A DNA stretch of 64,000 bases from Pseudomonas sp. 5P_3.1_Bac2 (GCF_025465995.1 NZ_JANLNY010000030.1:1-64000); one strand, 5' to 3'. Positions 1-11,922 are shown, counted from the stretch's first letter. A program made the numbers and translations. Notes: generated from the letters alone by a model not told the origin.

Positions 1-79
1 GCACTGATGTTGCTGGGTTTTGTAGGCAACTAAACAGGGCATCGCTATCATGCGTGCCTTATTGTTCGGTAGGACTCCC

Positions 80-1045
80 ATGCTTGCGTTGTTAAAGCTC
101 CTTCAAGATGGACAATTCCACTCAGGCGAGGCCTTAGGGGTGGCGCTGGGCATTAGCCGTGCGGCTGTGTGGAAGCAGTTGCAGGCCCTGCAGGGCGAGC
201 TGGGTATCGTCATTCATAAGGTGCGTGGCCGTGGCTACAGACTTGAAGCGCCACTGCATCTGCTCGATGCCCAGCGCCTTAATGCGCCTGCAGTAACACC
301 GCGATGGCTCGCCCATGTGCATAGCCGTGTGGATTCGACGAATGCCGAGGCGCTGCGTTTAATTCCTGCGGCACAGCAAATCCCTTTCTATGTCGTCGCT
401 GAGCGTCAAACCAATGGGCGCGGTCGCCGTGGGCGTGACTGGGTCAGCCCATTCGGTGAAAACCTCTATTACAGCCTGGTGCTGCGTATTGATGGTGGCA
501 TGCGTCAACTGGAGGGGTTGAGTCTGGTTGTTGGCTTGGCGCTGTTGCAGGTGATTCGTGATGTGGGTGTCGTAAGCGCGGGTTTGAAGTGGCCCAATGA
601 TGTGTTGGTGGGCAAACAAAAACTGGCCGGCATTCTGCTGGAGCTGTCGGGAGATCCTGCGGATGTATGTCATGTGGTCATCGGTATTGGCTTGAACGTC
701 AATATGCGTGCCCATGGGCAGCAGACGATTGGTCAGCCTTGGACGTCATTACAGGGCGAGTTGGGCAGGGTGCTGGATCGCAATGAGTTGATCCTTGCTC
801 TGAACCAGCAGCTTGAGCGCTATCTCGCGATCCAGCTGAACGAGAGTTTTGCTGCTCTGCAGCAGGAGTGGCAAGACAATCATTTGTGGCAGGGCAGTGC
901 TGTTGCTCTCACGGCCGGGAGTGAACCAGTTCAAGGGGTGGTGTTAGGGGTTGATCGCTCGGGGGCTATACGCTTGGATGTGAACGGGCTGGAGCAGAGT
1001 TTTAGCGGTGGTGAGCTGAGCCTAAGGTTACGTGATGATTCTTGA
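80..1045 (+). CDS. birA: Biotin--[acetyl-CoA-carboxylase] ligase / biotin operon repressor BirA
   Basis: BirA activates biotin to biotinyl-5'-AMP and transfers it to the biotin carboxyl carrier protein; two-domain forms also repress biotin synthesis genes. Residues about 1-60 form a winged helix-turn-helix. The biotin/AMP loop is GRGRRGR at 113-119 and the catalytic-domain motif KWPNDV is at 170-175. A small SH3-like C-terminal domain follows. The 321-aa length is normal for the two-domain class. I start at the ATG at 80 because homologous proteins begin at the LKLLQDG helix; an in-frame ATG at 50 would add ten unconserved residues. The 3' end overlaps coaX by 11 bases, indicating translational coupling. 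Confidence 0.96.
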   Translation: MLALLKLLQDGQFHSGEALGVALGISRAAVWKQLQALQGELGIVIHKVRGRGYRLEAPLHLLDAQRLNAPAVTPRWLAHVHSRVDSTNAEALRLIPAAQQIPFYVVAERQTNGRGRRGRDWVSPFGENLYYSLVLRIDGGMRQLEGLSLVVGLALLQVIRDVGVVSAGLKWPNDVLVGKQKLAGILLELSGDPADVCHVVIGIGLNVNMRAHGQQTIGQPWTSLQGELGRVLDRNELILALNQQLERYLAIQLNESFAALQQEWQDNHLWQGSAVALTAGSEPVQGVVLGVDRSGAIRLDVNGLEQSFSGGELSLRLRDDS

Positions 1046-1772
1046 GTTGGATTGTGGCAACACCTTTATTAAGTGGCGCTTGTTGGGCGCCGCTGCGCGC
1101 TTGGCTGGCGTCGCTGAATCGGTAGAGCAGTTGCTTGTGCAAGTTCGCGAGCAGGGCCAGCGCATTCGTGCGTGCCGTTTGGTCAGTGTGCGCAGTGACG
1201 AGGAAACTGCTGTACTGATTGCTCAGTTGGAGTCCGCTTTCGCCGTGCGCTGCCATGTTGCCCGGCCTGCTATGGCCTTGGCAGGAGTGCGCAATGGCTA
1301 TGAGCAATATCAGCGCTTGGGGCTCGACCGTTGGTTGGCTGTAGTAGCTGCGTATCAACTGGCGGGTGGTGCTTGCGCGGTGATCGATTTGGGCACTGCA
1401 GTGACAGCTGATTATGTTGCGGCGGATGGTGAGCACATGGGTGGGTTTATTTGCCCAGGTGGTCCGTTGCTGCGCACGCAGTTAATCACCCATACGCGAC
1501 GCACGCGGTATGACGCGGCAGAGGCTGAGCAGGCGCTGGGCAATTTGTCGCCGGGGCGTTCTACGGCCGAAGCAGTCGAGCGGGGGTGCTTGCTCATGCT
1601 GCGTGGTTTTGTGGCGGGGCAGGCGGCGATGGCGACGCAAATGCTGCCAGCAGGGCACAAGGTCTTCCTCACGGGGGGCGATGCCGCTCTGGTGCAGGAT
1701 GTGATTGCGGGTGCCACCATAGTGCCTGATTTGGTGTTTATCGGTCTGGCGATCGCTTGCCCTATTGATTGA
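1035..1772 (+). CDS. coaX: Type III pantothenate kinase CoaX
   Basis: Catalyses ATP-dependent phosphorylation of pantothenate, the first step of coenzyme A synthesis. The ASKHA-fold phosphate motif is visible at the N-terminus (ELDCGNTFIKW) and a second one as DLGTAVTADY in mid-protein, followed by GGFICPGG. At 245 aa it has the usual length for type III enzymes, which pseudomonads use instead of the E. coli type I CoaA. The ATG at 1035 lies three bases after an in-frame GTG at 1032; the ATG fits family N-termini. It overlaps birA, as in other Pseudomonas genomes. Confidence 0.96.
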   Translation: MILELDCGNTFIKWRLLGAAARLAGVAESVEQLLVQVREQGQRIRACRLVSVRSDEETAVLIAQLESAFAVRCHVARPAMALAGVRNGYEQYQRLGLDRWLAVVAAYQLAGGACAVIDLGTAVTADYVAADGEHMGGFICPGGPLLRTQLITHTRRTRYDAAEAEQALGNLSPGRSTAEAVERGCLLMLRGFVAGQAAMATQMLPAGHKVFLTGGDAALVQDVIAGATIVPDLVFIGLAIACPID

Positions 1773-1780
1773 GGTCGTCC

Positions 1781-2452
1781 ATGCGCTGGATGTTTTTGTG
1801 GTTAATCGTGCTGAACCTGTTTTATTACGTATGGCACCAGCAGCAGGCGCCGATGCGTGCCACTGAAATCGCTCCGTTAAGTCATGTGCAGGAGGCTAGG
1901 CGTGATATCCGCTTGCTCAGCGAGTCGTCCTCGCCGCAGCGCCGCGAAACGATTGCGCAGGGGGCGGGCGAGGAGGTCTGTTTGTTCCTCGGTAGTTTCG
2001 AGGAGCAGGATGCTGCCGCGGCGGTTGAGCAGCGTTTGCTGAGTTTAGATATTCAATCGAATGTGCAGAGCGTGGATGCGGCGGCTGGGGTCGACTACTG
2101 GGTCTACTTGCCGCCATTGGCCTCGCGCCAAGCGTCATTGCGCCAATTACGTGAACTGCAGGCGCGCGCTATCGACAGTTACATCATTACCCAGGGCGAT
2201 TTGGCCAATGGCATCTCGTTGGGTATTTTTCCGCTCAATGATTCGGCGCAGAGCGTAATGAGTCGTTTGCGTGAGGCCGGATACGAGCCACAACTACGCG
2301 AATTGACGCGCGCGCACCGCAGTTTCTGGGTGCGCATTGCCCCGCAGAGCCGGCGCTTGGCTGATGAGCCCCTGTTGGAGCGTTTAGCTTTTGACTTCAA
2401 AGGCTTACAACATCAATTAATGCAGTGTGAAGGGGTTGCAAGCCAACCTTAG
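1781..2452 (+). CDS. SPOR domain-containing membrane-anchored protein
   Basis: A 223-aa protein with one N-terminal membrane segment (about residues 2-18, rich in W, L and F), a linker, and a SPOR-type repeat around residues 65-140 (CLFLGSFEEQDAAAAVEQRL). SPOR domains bind denuded peptidoglycan at division sites, so a periplasmic septal role is the family expectation; nothing more specific can be read. A second weaker repeat-like stretch follows, ending near the C-terminus. The ATG at 1781 is chosen over a TTG at 1769 because the membrane segment starts right after it. It is the last gene of the birA-coaX operon; a terminator lies 12 bases after the stop. Confidence 0.85.
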   Translation: MRWMFLWLIVLNLFYYVWHQQQAPMRATEIAPLSHVQEARRDIRLLSESSSPQRRETIAQGAGEEVCLFLGSFEEQDAAAAVEQRLLSLDIQSNVQSVDAAAGVDYWVYLPPLASRQASLRQLRELQARAIDSYIITQGDLANGISLGIFPLNDSAQSVMSRLREAGYEPQLRELTRAHRSFWVRIAPQSRRLADEPLLERLAFDFKGLQHQLMQCEGVASQP

Positions 2453-2464
2453 AATGCATAGAAT

Positions 2465-2492
2465 GGCGCCCGCTTCGCAGGGTGGCCTTTTT
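2465..2492 (+). terminator. Rho-independent terminator of birA-coaX-SPOR operon
   Basis: A GC-rich stem GGCGCCC/GGGTGGCC with a short TTCG-containing loop and one bulged base is followed by five T. It separates the birA operon from the tRNA cluster. Confidence 0.7.
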
Positions 2493-2551
2493 AAGAGCTC
2501 GGTGAAGTTTCTGTCAAAGTAGCTAACCTCATAATTTTATTGAGAAAATGC

Positions 2552-2580
2552 TTGACAGTAGGTCGGCAGACATAGAGAAT
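2552..2580 (+). promoter_or_regulatory. Sigma-70 promoter of the tRNA-tuf operon
   Basis: A perfect -35 hexamer TTGACA (2552-2557), a 17-base spacer and a -10-like GAGAAT (2575-2580) lie 12 bases before tRNA-Tyr. The spacing and the strong -35 fit a stable-RNA promoter. Confidence 0.75.
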
Positions 2581-2592
2581 GCCGCCCGATCT

Positions 2593-2677
2593 GGAGGGAT
2601 TCCCGAGCGGCCAAAGGGATCAGACTGTAAATCTGACGTCATAGACTTCGAAGGTTCGAATCCTTCTCCCTCCACCA
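2593..2677 (+). tRNA. tRNA-Tyr (anticodon GTA)
   Basis: An 85-nt class II tRNA with a long variable arm, anticodon loop ACTGTAAATC giving GTA, T-loop GGTTCGAATCC and encoded CCA. It closely resembles E. coli tRNA-Tyr. First of three clustered tRNAs ahead of tuf, an order also found upstream of tufB in E. coli. Confidence 0.97.
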
Positions 2678-2701
2678 GATTTAGCGAGAGCTGCAGGCTC
2701 C

Positions 2702-2775
<74 letters not shown>

Positions 2776-2801
2776 GCATTGTTGTTCTTGCGATGCGTTT
2801 C

Positions 2802-2877
2802 GCTCATGTAGCTCAGTTGGTAGAGCACACCCTTGGTAAGGGTGAGGTCAGCGGTTCAAGTCCGCTCATGAGCTCCA
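2802..2877 (+). tRNA. tRNA-Thr (anticodon GGT)
   Basis: A 76-nt cloverleaf: acceptor GCTCATG pairing with CATGAGC, anticodon stem-loop ACCCTTGGTAAGGGT giving GGT, T-loop GGTTCAAGTCC and encoded CCA. It is the last tRNA before the first tuf gene and is probably co-transcribed with it. Confidence 0.96.
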
Positions 2878-2883
2878 TTTGAT

Positions 2884-2911
2884 AAAGGCAGATATGAGAG
2901 TATCTGCCTTT
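2884..2911 (+). promoter_or_regulatory. Perfect hairpin between tRNA-Thr and tuf
   Basis: AAAGGCAGATA (2884-2894) is perfectly complementary to TATCTGCCTTT (2901-2911), with a 6-base loop. The downstream sequence GTTTTATGG is only moderately T-rich. It may be a weak terminator that lowers tuf expression relative to the tRNAs, or an RNase processing signal releasing the tRNA part of the transcript. Confidence 0.6.
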
Positions 2912-2960
2912 GTTTTATGGTGGAGATACCTGGTCAATTCTTCTCTCGGAGGCAGCCAAG

Positions 2961-4154
2961 ATGGCTAAAGAAAAGTTTGAGCGTAATAAGCCGCACGTCA
3001 ACGTTGGTACTATCGGTCACGTTGACCACGGTAAAACTACTCTGACTGCTGCTCTGACTCGCGTCTGCTCCGAAGTTTTCGGTTCGGCTCGTGTTGACTT
3101 CGACAAGATCGACAGCGCTCCAGAAGAAAAAGCTCGTGGTATCACCATCAACACCGCTCACGTAGAGTACGACTCGACTATTCGGCACTACGCGCACGTT
3201 GACTGCCCAGGCCACGCCGACTACGTCAAAAACATGATCACTGGTGCTGCCCAAATGGACGGCGCGATCCTGGTTTGTTCGGCTGCCGATGGTCCGATGC
3301 CACAAACTCGTGAGCACATCCTGCTGTCCCGTCAGGTAGGCGTTCCTTACATCGTCGTGTTCCTGAACAAGGCCGACATGGTTGACGACGCTGAGCTGCT
3401 GGAACTGGTTGAGATGGAGGTTCGCGACCTGCTCAGCACTTACGATTTCCCAGGTGACGACACTCCAATCATCATCGGTTCCGCTCTGATGGCGCTGAAC
3501 GGTGAAGATGAGGGTGGTCTGGGTACTTCGGCTGTTAAGAGGCTGGTTGAGACTCTGGACAGCTACATCCCAGAGCCTGAGCGTGCTATCGACAAGCCGT
3601 TCCTGATGCCAATCGAAGACGTGTTCTCGATCTCCGGTCGCGGTACTGTAGTAACCGGTCGTATCGAGCGCGGCATCGTTAAGATCCAGGAAGAAATCGA
3701 GATCGTTGGTCTGCGTGACACCACCAAGACCACTTGCACCGGTGTTGAAATGTTCCGCAAGCTGCTGGACGAAGGCCGTGCTGGTGAGAACTGTGGCGTT
3801 CTGCTGCGTGGCACCAAGCGTGACGACGTTGAGCGTGGTCAGGTTCTGGTTAAGCCAGGTTCGGTTAAGCCGCACACTACCTTCACTGCAGAAGTGTACG
3901 TGCTGAGCAAAGAAGAAGGCGGCCGTCATACTCCGTTCTTCAAAGGCTACCGTCCTCAGTTCTACTTCCGTACTACTGACGTAACTGGTAACTGCGAACT
4001 GCCAGAAGGCGTTGAGATGGTAATGCCAGGTGACAACATTCAAATGACTGTCACTCTGATCAAAACCATCGCGATGGAAGAAGGTCTGCGTTTCGCTATT
4101 CGTGAAGGCGGTCGTACCGTCGGCGCGGGTGTAGTAGCAAAGATCATCGCATAA
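2961..4154 (+). CDS. tufB: Elongation factor Tu (copy 1)
   Basis: EF-Tu delivers aminoacyl-tRNA to the ribosome as a GTP complex. The 397-aa protein has the P-loop GHVDHGKT near residues 19-26, DCPGHADY, and NKADMVDD for guanine recognition, then the two beta-barrel domains. It differs from the second copy (19464-20657) at one residue I can see: Arg194 here (AGG codon) versus Lys194. Nucleotide differences cluster at the two gene ends while the core is nearly identical, which points to gene conversion. An upstream in-frame GTG at 2910 is rejected because family proteins begin MAKEKF and a GGAGG ribosome site precedes 2961. Confidence 0.98.
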   Translation: MAKEKFERNKPHVNVGTIGHVDHGKTTLTAALTRVCSEVFGSARVDFDKIDSAPEEKARGITINTAHVEYDSTIRHYAHVDCPGHADYVKNMITGAAQMDGAILVCSAADGPMPQTREHILLSRQVGVPYIVVFLNKADMVDDAELLELVEMEVRDLLSTYDFPGDDTPIIIGSALMALNGEDEGGLGTSAVKRLVETLDSYIPEPERAIDKPFLMPIEDVFSISGRGTVVTGRIERGIVKIQEEIEIVGLRDTTKTTCTGVEMFRKLLDEGRAGENCGVLLRGTKRDDVERGQVLVKPGSVKPHTTFTAEVYVLSKEEGGRHTPFFKGYRPQFYFRTTDVTGNCELPEGVEMVMPGDNIQMTVTLIKTIAMEEGLRFAIREGGRTVGAGVVAKIIA

Positions 4155-4158
4155 GCGG

Positions 4159-4187
4159 TTGATCTGCTTCGATTGGGCCGGCATAAT
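4159..4187 (+). promoter_or_regulatory. Promoter of tRNA-Trp-secE-nusG
   Basis: TTGATC (4159-4164), a 17-base spacer and CATAAT (4182-4187). The -10 box overlaps the loop of an imperfect GC-rich inverted repeat (GGCCGGC 4176-4182 with GGTCGGCC 4188-4195). The predicted start near 4194 is about 15 bases before the tRNA. Confidence 0.6.
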
Positions 4188-4208
4188 GGTCGGCCTGATT
4201 ATGTTTTT

Positions 4209-4284
4209 AGGTCAGTAGCTCAATTGGCAGAGCGACGGTCTCCAAAACCGTAGGTTGGGGGTTCGATTCCCTCCTGACCTGCCA
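4209..4284 (+). tRNA. tRNA-Trp (anticodon CCA)
   Basis: A 76-nt cloverleaf: acceptor AGGTCAG with CTGACCT, anticodon loop TCTCCAAAA giving CCA, T-loop GGTTCGATTCC, and a GCCA 3' end (discriminator G plus encoded CCA). It lies 43 bases before secE and is likely co-transcribed with it. Confidence 0.97.
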
Positions 4285-4327
4285 TATTCAAACGAATTTG
4301 GCGCGTCTTTTTACAGGATACTAGTAG

Positions 4328-4696
4328 ATGAATGTTAAGGCTGAAGCCAAAGATTCTCGCTTCGATCTGCTCAAGTGGCTGGCCGTTGCTGCCCTGGTGA
4401 TCGCTGGCGTAGTTGGTAATCAGTATTTCTCTGCTGAGCCGATCCTGTATCGCGTCCTCGTGCTGTTGGTGGTGGCTGCTGTTGCAGCTGTTATCGCTCT
4501 GCAAACCGCCAAAGGTCAAGCCTTTTGGGTGTTGGCAAAAGAGGCGCGGGTAGAGATTCGTAAAGTCGTTTGGCCGACCCGTCAAGAAACCACGCAGACC
4601 ACGCTGATTGTCGTGGCTGTTGTTTTGGTGATGGCGCTGTTGTTGTGGGGTCTTGATTCCCTGCTCGGCTGGATTGTTTCGTTGATTGTCGGTTAA
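4328..4696 (+). CDS. secE: Preprotein translocase subunit SecE
   Basis: SecE clamps the SecY channel of the Sec translocon in the inner membrane. The 122-aa protein is the long three-helix gammaproteobacterial form: hydrophobic segments at about residues 18-36, 43-61 and 93-117. The conserved cytoplasmic amphipathic stretch (AKEARVEIRKVVWPTRQET) precedes the last helix, which is the essential core. It is followed nine bases later by nusG, the standard secE-nusG pair. Confidence 0.97.
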   Translation: MNVKAEAKDSRFDLLKWLAVAALVIAGVVGNQYFSAEPILYRVLVLLVVAAVAAVIALQTAKGQAFWVLAKEARVEIRKVVWPTRQETTQTTLIVVAVVLVMALLLWGLDSLLGWIVSLIVG

Positions 4697-4705
4697 AGGT
4701 GTCCC

Positions 4706-5239
4706 GTGGCTAAGCGTTGGTACGTTGTGCATGCTTACTCGGGTTACGAGAAGCATGTAATGCGCTCGTTGATCGAGCGAGTAAAACTTGCCGGTATGGA
4801 AGACGTTTTTGGTGAAATTCTGGTCCCTACTGAAGAAGTGGTAGAGATGCGCAATGGCCAGAAGCGCAAGAGCGAGCGCAAGTTTTTCCCAGGCTATGTT
4901 CTGGTGCAGATGGAAATGAGCGAGGCGACTTGGCACTTGATCAAGGACACCCCGCGCGTTATGGGCTTCATTGGTGGTACTGCAGATAAGCCTGCGCCGA
5001 TCACTGAGAAAGAAGCTGAAGCCATTCTGCGTCGCGTTGCTGATAGCGGCGACAAGCCTAAGCCGAAAACTCTGTTTGAACCAGGTGAGATGGTCCGTGT
5101 GATCGACGGTCCGTTTGCTGATTTCAGCGGTGTTGTCGAAGAAGTGAATTACGAAAAGAGCCGGATCCAGGTGGCGGTGACCATTTTCGGTCGCGCAACA
5201 CCGGTCGAGCTGGAGTTCAGTCAGGTCGAAAAGGCATAA
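4706..5239 (+). CDS. nusG: Transcription termination/antitermination factor NusG
   Basis: NusG binds the RNA polymerase clamp, suppresses pausing, and links transcription to Rho or to the ribosome through S10. The 177-aa protein has the NGN domain at about 1-115 (WYVVHAYSGYEKHV; FPGYVLVQMEM) and the KOW domain at 125-177 (GEMVRVIDGPFADFSGVVEEV). The start is GTG at 4706; homologues begin MAKRWYVVHAYSG. It is co-transcribed with secE and closed by a strong terminator. Confidence 0.98.
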   Translation: MAKRWYVVHAYSGYEKHVMRSLIERVKLAGMEDVFGEILVPTEEVVEMRNGQKRKSERKFFPGYVLVQMEMSEATWHLIKDTPRVMGFIGGTADKPAPITEKEAEAILRRVADSGDKPKPKTLFEPGEMVRVIDGPFADFSGVVEEVNYEKSRIQVAVTIFGRATPVELEFSQVEKA

Positions 5240-5258
5240 CTGACATAAGCATCCCTTA

Positions 5259-5285
5259 CCCCGCAGCCTTGGGCTGCGGGGTTTT
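5259..5285 (+). terminator. Terminator after nusG
   Basis: A perfect ten-pair stem CCCCGCAGCC/GGCTGCGGGG with a TTG loop is followed by TTTT. It ends the tRNA-Trp-secE-nusG transcript; the last T residues overlap the -35 of the next promoter. Confidence 0.9.
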
Positions 5286-5312
5286 GTCGTCACTGGGATA
5301 AATAGGTAATAA
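5284..5312 (+). promoter_or_regulatory. Candidate promoter of rplKA(JL-rpoBC)
   Basis: TTGTCG (5284-5289), 17 bases, TAATAA (5307-5312). The transcript would have a leader of about 36 nt before rplK, containing a GGGGAGCCGTCAGG stretch that may form the L1 autoregulatory site known upstream of L11-L1 operons. Both the promoter and the L1 site are inference. Confidence 0.5.
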
Positions 5313-5355
5313 CTGGGGAGCCGTCAGGCGTTTGAACCCAATACTGGAGTAGCTC

Positions 5356-5787
5356 ATGGCTAAGAAAATCTCGGCTTACATCAAGCTGCAAGTTAAGGCT
5401 GGTCAAGCCAACCCATCGCCACCCGTTGGTCCAGCTTTGGGTCAGCACGGCGTGAACATCATGGAATTCTGCAAGGCGTTCAACGCCCGTACCCAAGGCC
5501 AAGAGCCGGGTCTGCCGACTCCAGTGATAATCACTGTGTACAGTGACCGTAGCTTCACTTTTGAAACCAAAAGCACCCCAGCCGCTGTGCTGCTGAAGAA
5601 AGCTGCCGGTTTGACTAGCGGTTCGGCTCGCCCGAACAGCGTCAAAGTTGGCACTGTGACTCGTGCTCAGCTGGAAGAGATCGCCAAAACTAAACAGGCT
5701 GATCTGACCGCTGCCGACCTGGATGCCGCTGTGCGTACTATCGCTGGCTCCGCTCGTAGCATGGGCCTGAACGTGGAGGGTGTGTAA
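5356..5787 (+). CDS. rplK: 50S ribosomal protein L11
   Basis: L11 forms the GTPase-associated centre with 23S rRNA helices 43-44 and is needed for RelA activation. The 143-aa protein has the N-terminal IKLQVKAGQANPSPPVGPALG segment, the proline-rich part that thiostrepton-type drugs contact, and the C-terminal RNA-binding domain ending GLNVEGV. Its TAA overlaps the rplA ATG by one base, so L1 translation is coupled to it. Confidence 0.98.
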   Translation: MAKKISAYIKLQVKAGQANPSPPVGPALGQHGVNIMEFCKAFNARTQGQEPGLPTPVIITVYSDRSFTFETKSTPAAVLLKKAAGLTSGSARPNSVKVGTVTRAQLEEIAKTKQADLTAADLDAAVRTIAGSARSMGLNVEGV

Positions 5788-6482
5788 TGGCTAAGTTGAC
5801 CAAACGCCAAAAGGCAATCGCTGAGAAAGTTGAAGCTGGTAAGGCTTACAACTTCGTTGAAGCGGCCGCTCTGCTGTCCGAGCTGTCCAACGTCAAGTTC
5901 TCTGAGTCCGTTGATATCGCTGTTAACCTTGGTGTTGACCCGCGTAAATCCGACCAGGTTGTTCGTGGCGCTACCGTTCTGCCGAACGGCTCGGGCAAAA
6001 CCGTACGTGTTGCTGTCTTCACCCAAGGTCCAGGCGCTGAAGCTGCCCTGGCTGCCGGTGCTGATCGCGTAGGTATGGACGATCTGGCTGCTGAAATGAA
6101 AGGCGGCGACCTGAACTATGACGTCGTTATTGCTTCCCCGGATGCAATGCGCGTTGTTGGTCAGCTGGGTCAAGTGCTCGGCCCACGTGGTCTGATGCCT
6201 AACCCGAAAGTCGGTACCGTTACCCCTGACGTTGCTACTGCTGTGAAGAATGCCAAGGCTGGTCAAGTACGTTTCCGTACTGACAAGAACGGCATTATCC
6301 ACGGTTCCGTGGGCAAAGTTGGTTTTGACGCTGAAAAACTGAAGCAGAACGTTGAAGCGCTGATCGCTGATCTGAAGCGTCTGAAGCCTTCGACTTCCAA
6401 AGGCGTCTACGTTAAGCGCGTGACCTTGAGCACCACTATGGGCCCAGGTCTGATCATTGATCAGGGTTCGCTCGACGCGTAA
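5787..6482 (+). CDS. rplA: 50S ribosomal protein L1
   Basis: L1 forms the mobile stalk at the ribosomal E site and is the usual translational repressor of its own L11-L1 message. The 231-aa protein has the family hallmarks GPRGLMPNPKVGTVT and the GVYVKRVTLSTTMGPG C-terminus. It overlaps rplK by one base and is followed by the 195-base L10 leader. Confidence 0.98.
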   Translation: MAKLTKRQKAIAEKVEAGKAYNFVEAAALLSELSNVKFSESVDIAVNLGVDPRKSDQVVRGATVLPNGSGKTVRVAVFTQGPGAEAALAAGADRVGMDDLAAEMKGGDLNYDVVIASPDAMRVVGQLGQVLGPRGLMPNPKVGTVTPDVATAVKNAKAGQVRFRTDKNGIIHGSVGKVGFDAEKLKQNVEALIADLKRLKPSTSKGVYVKRVTLSTTMGPGLIIDQGSLDA

Positions 6483-6677
6483 TGAATAGGGCGGCGCGAG
6501 TAATCGCGTCGCTAAAGGTTTGGGGTCCCTGCCTGGCGGGGGCTATCCAAGACCGTAGGTGGCGTAAGCCTTAAAAGAAATGCCTACGCAGATGGTGCTC
6601 CCGATTCTTACCGAATCAGACACCAAAATGCCGTCCGGCTTAGGTCGGGCGAAACGGTAACATCCAGGAGTAAACCC
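6483..6677 (+). promoter_or_regulatory. L10 leader region upstream of rplJL
   Basis: The 195 bases between rplA and rplJ contain pairing segments (GGCGTAAGCC; CGATTCTTACCGAATCAG; the C-rich GCCGTCCGGCTTAGGTCGGGC stretch) resembling the conserved kinked L10(L12)4-binding leader that represses rplJ translation. The ribosome site AGGAG lies at about 6666-6670. Identification rests on position and general sequence character; a covariance search with the L10 leader model would settle it. Confidence 0.65.
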
Positions 6678-7178
6678 GTGGCAATTAAACTCGAAGACAA
6701 GAAGGCCATCGTCGCTGAAGTCAACGAGGCTGCCAAAGCTGCCCTTTCCGCTGTCGTGGCTGATGCCCGTGGCGTGACTGTAGGTGCTATGACCGGACTC
6801 CGTAAAGAGGCCCGCGAAGCTGGCGTATACGTACGTGTTGTACGTAACACCCTGCTCAAGCGCGCTGTTGAAGGTACTCAGTACGATATCCTCAACGACG
6901 TGTTCAAAGGCCCGACCCTGATTGCATTCTCCAACGAACATCCGGGCGCTGCTGCCCGTATCTTCAAAGAGTTCGCCAAGGGTCAGGACAAGTTCGAGAT
7001 CAAAGCAGCTGCATTCGAGGGTCAGTTCCTCGCAGCCAACCAGATCGACGTGCTGGCAACTCTGCCTACTTACGACGAAGCAATTTCTCAGCTGATGAGC
7101 GTGATCCAAGGCGCTACCAGCAAGTTCGTTCGTACTTTGGCAGCTGTTCGCGACCAGAAAGAAGGCGCTGCAGCCTAA
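6678..7178 (+). CDS. rplJ: 50S ribosomal protein L10
   Basis: L10 anchors the L7/L12 dimers to the ribosomal stalk base. The 166-aa protein begins MAIKLEDKKAIVAEVNEAAK from a GTG at 6678, with AGGAG upstream. The N-terminal rRNA-binding domain (RVVRNTLLKRAVEGT) is followed by the C-terminal helix that carries L7/L12 dimers (PTYDEAISQLMSVIQ). Expression is expected to be feedback-controlled by L10-L12 on the leader. Confidence 0.98.
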   Translation: MAIKLEDKKAIVAEVNEAAKAALSAVVADARGVTVGAMTGLRKEAREAGVYVRVVRNTLLKRAVEGTQYDILNDVFKGPTLIAFSNEHPGAAARIFKEFAKGQDKFEIKAAAFEGQFLAANQIDVLATLPTYDEAISQLMSVIQGATSKFVRTLAAVRDQKEGAAA

Positions 7179-7260
7179 GCAGGCGGCATAACCTCTTTCA
7201 ATCTTATTTGTTTAATTTGATGGCCGCGTAAGGCTGTCCCCCAATACAGGAATTAGAGTC

Positions 7261-7629
7261 ATGGCTCTGTCTAACGAAGACATCATCGAAGCAATCGGCC
7301 AGAAAACCGTTCTGGAAGTTGTTGAACTGATCAAAGCAATGGAAGAGAAGTTCGGCGTTTCCGCTGCTGCTGCTACTGTTGCTGCTGCTGGCCCGGCTGC
7401 TGCCGCTGCTGAAGAGCAAACTGAGTTCAACGTTATCCTGACCGAAGCTGGCGATAAGAAAGTTAACGTCATCAAGGCTGTTCGTGAACTGACCGGTCTG
7501 GGCCTGAAAGAAGCTAAAGCTGCCGTTGACGGCGCTCCAGCTACTATTCTGGAAGGCGTTGCCAAAGAAGCTGCTGATAAAGCTAAAGCTGCTTTGGAAG
7601 AAGCAGGCGCTAAAGTCGAGCTCAAGTAA
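7261..7629 (+). CDS. rplL: 50S ribosomal protein L7/L12
   Basis: The multicopy stalk protein that recruits translational GTPases. The 122-aa sequence shows the N-terminal dimerisation helix, an alanine-rich hinge at about residues 37-52 (SAAAATVAAAGPAAAAAEE), and the C-terminal factor-binding domain with KVNVIKAVRELTGLGLKEAK. The 81-base gap after rplJ carries its own ribosome site, which suits the higher synthesis rate needed for four copies per ribosome. Confidence 0.98.
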   Translation: MALSNEDIIEAIGQKTVLEVVELIKAMEEKFGVSAAAATVAAAGPAAAAAEEQTEFNVILTEAGDKKVNVIKAVRELTGLGLKEAKAAVDGAPATILEGVAKEAADKAKAALEEAGAKVELK

Positions 7630-7675
7630 GCGACGACCTTGCGTCTACAGCCGAAGCGACTCGCGTAAGGCTGAT

Positions 7676-7704
7676 GGCTGGTGGCTTTTGCCACCGGCCT
7701 TTTT
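7676..7704 (+). terminator. Attenuator between rplL and rpoB
   Basis: GGCTGGTGGC pairs with GCCACCGGCC (one T-G wobble) across a TTTT loop, followed by TTTTT. It sits in the 219-base rplL-rpoB gap, where E. coli has a partial terminator that lets only a fraction of transcripts reach rpoBC. I see no convincing promoter in the gap, so rpoBC probably depends on read-through. Confidence 0.75.
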
Positions 7705-7848
7705 CCGTTCTAGGTCGGCGAATCATAAGCTGGCCTAGTGCGTGAAAATCCCACCCGAAGTGGTGGCGCAAACCTAGGGTTTGCAAGAGTTTCTGGCAAC
7801 TCCCGTCGGAGCGGCCAACTAAGCAGGTGACCAAGCTGGGGAACGCTG

Positions 7849-11922
<4,074 letters not shown>

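Noticed and set aside
2934..4184. Long antisense frames over both tuf copies (also 19455-20858)
   Set aside because: They mirror each other only because the tuf genes are duplicates; register and codon bias explain them.
4220..5293. 357-codon minus-strand frame across tRNA-Trp, secE and nusG
   Set aside because: It runs through a tRNA and two certain genes on the other strand.
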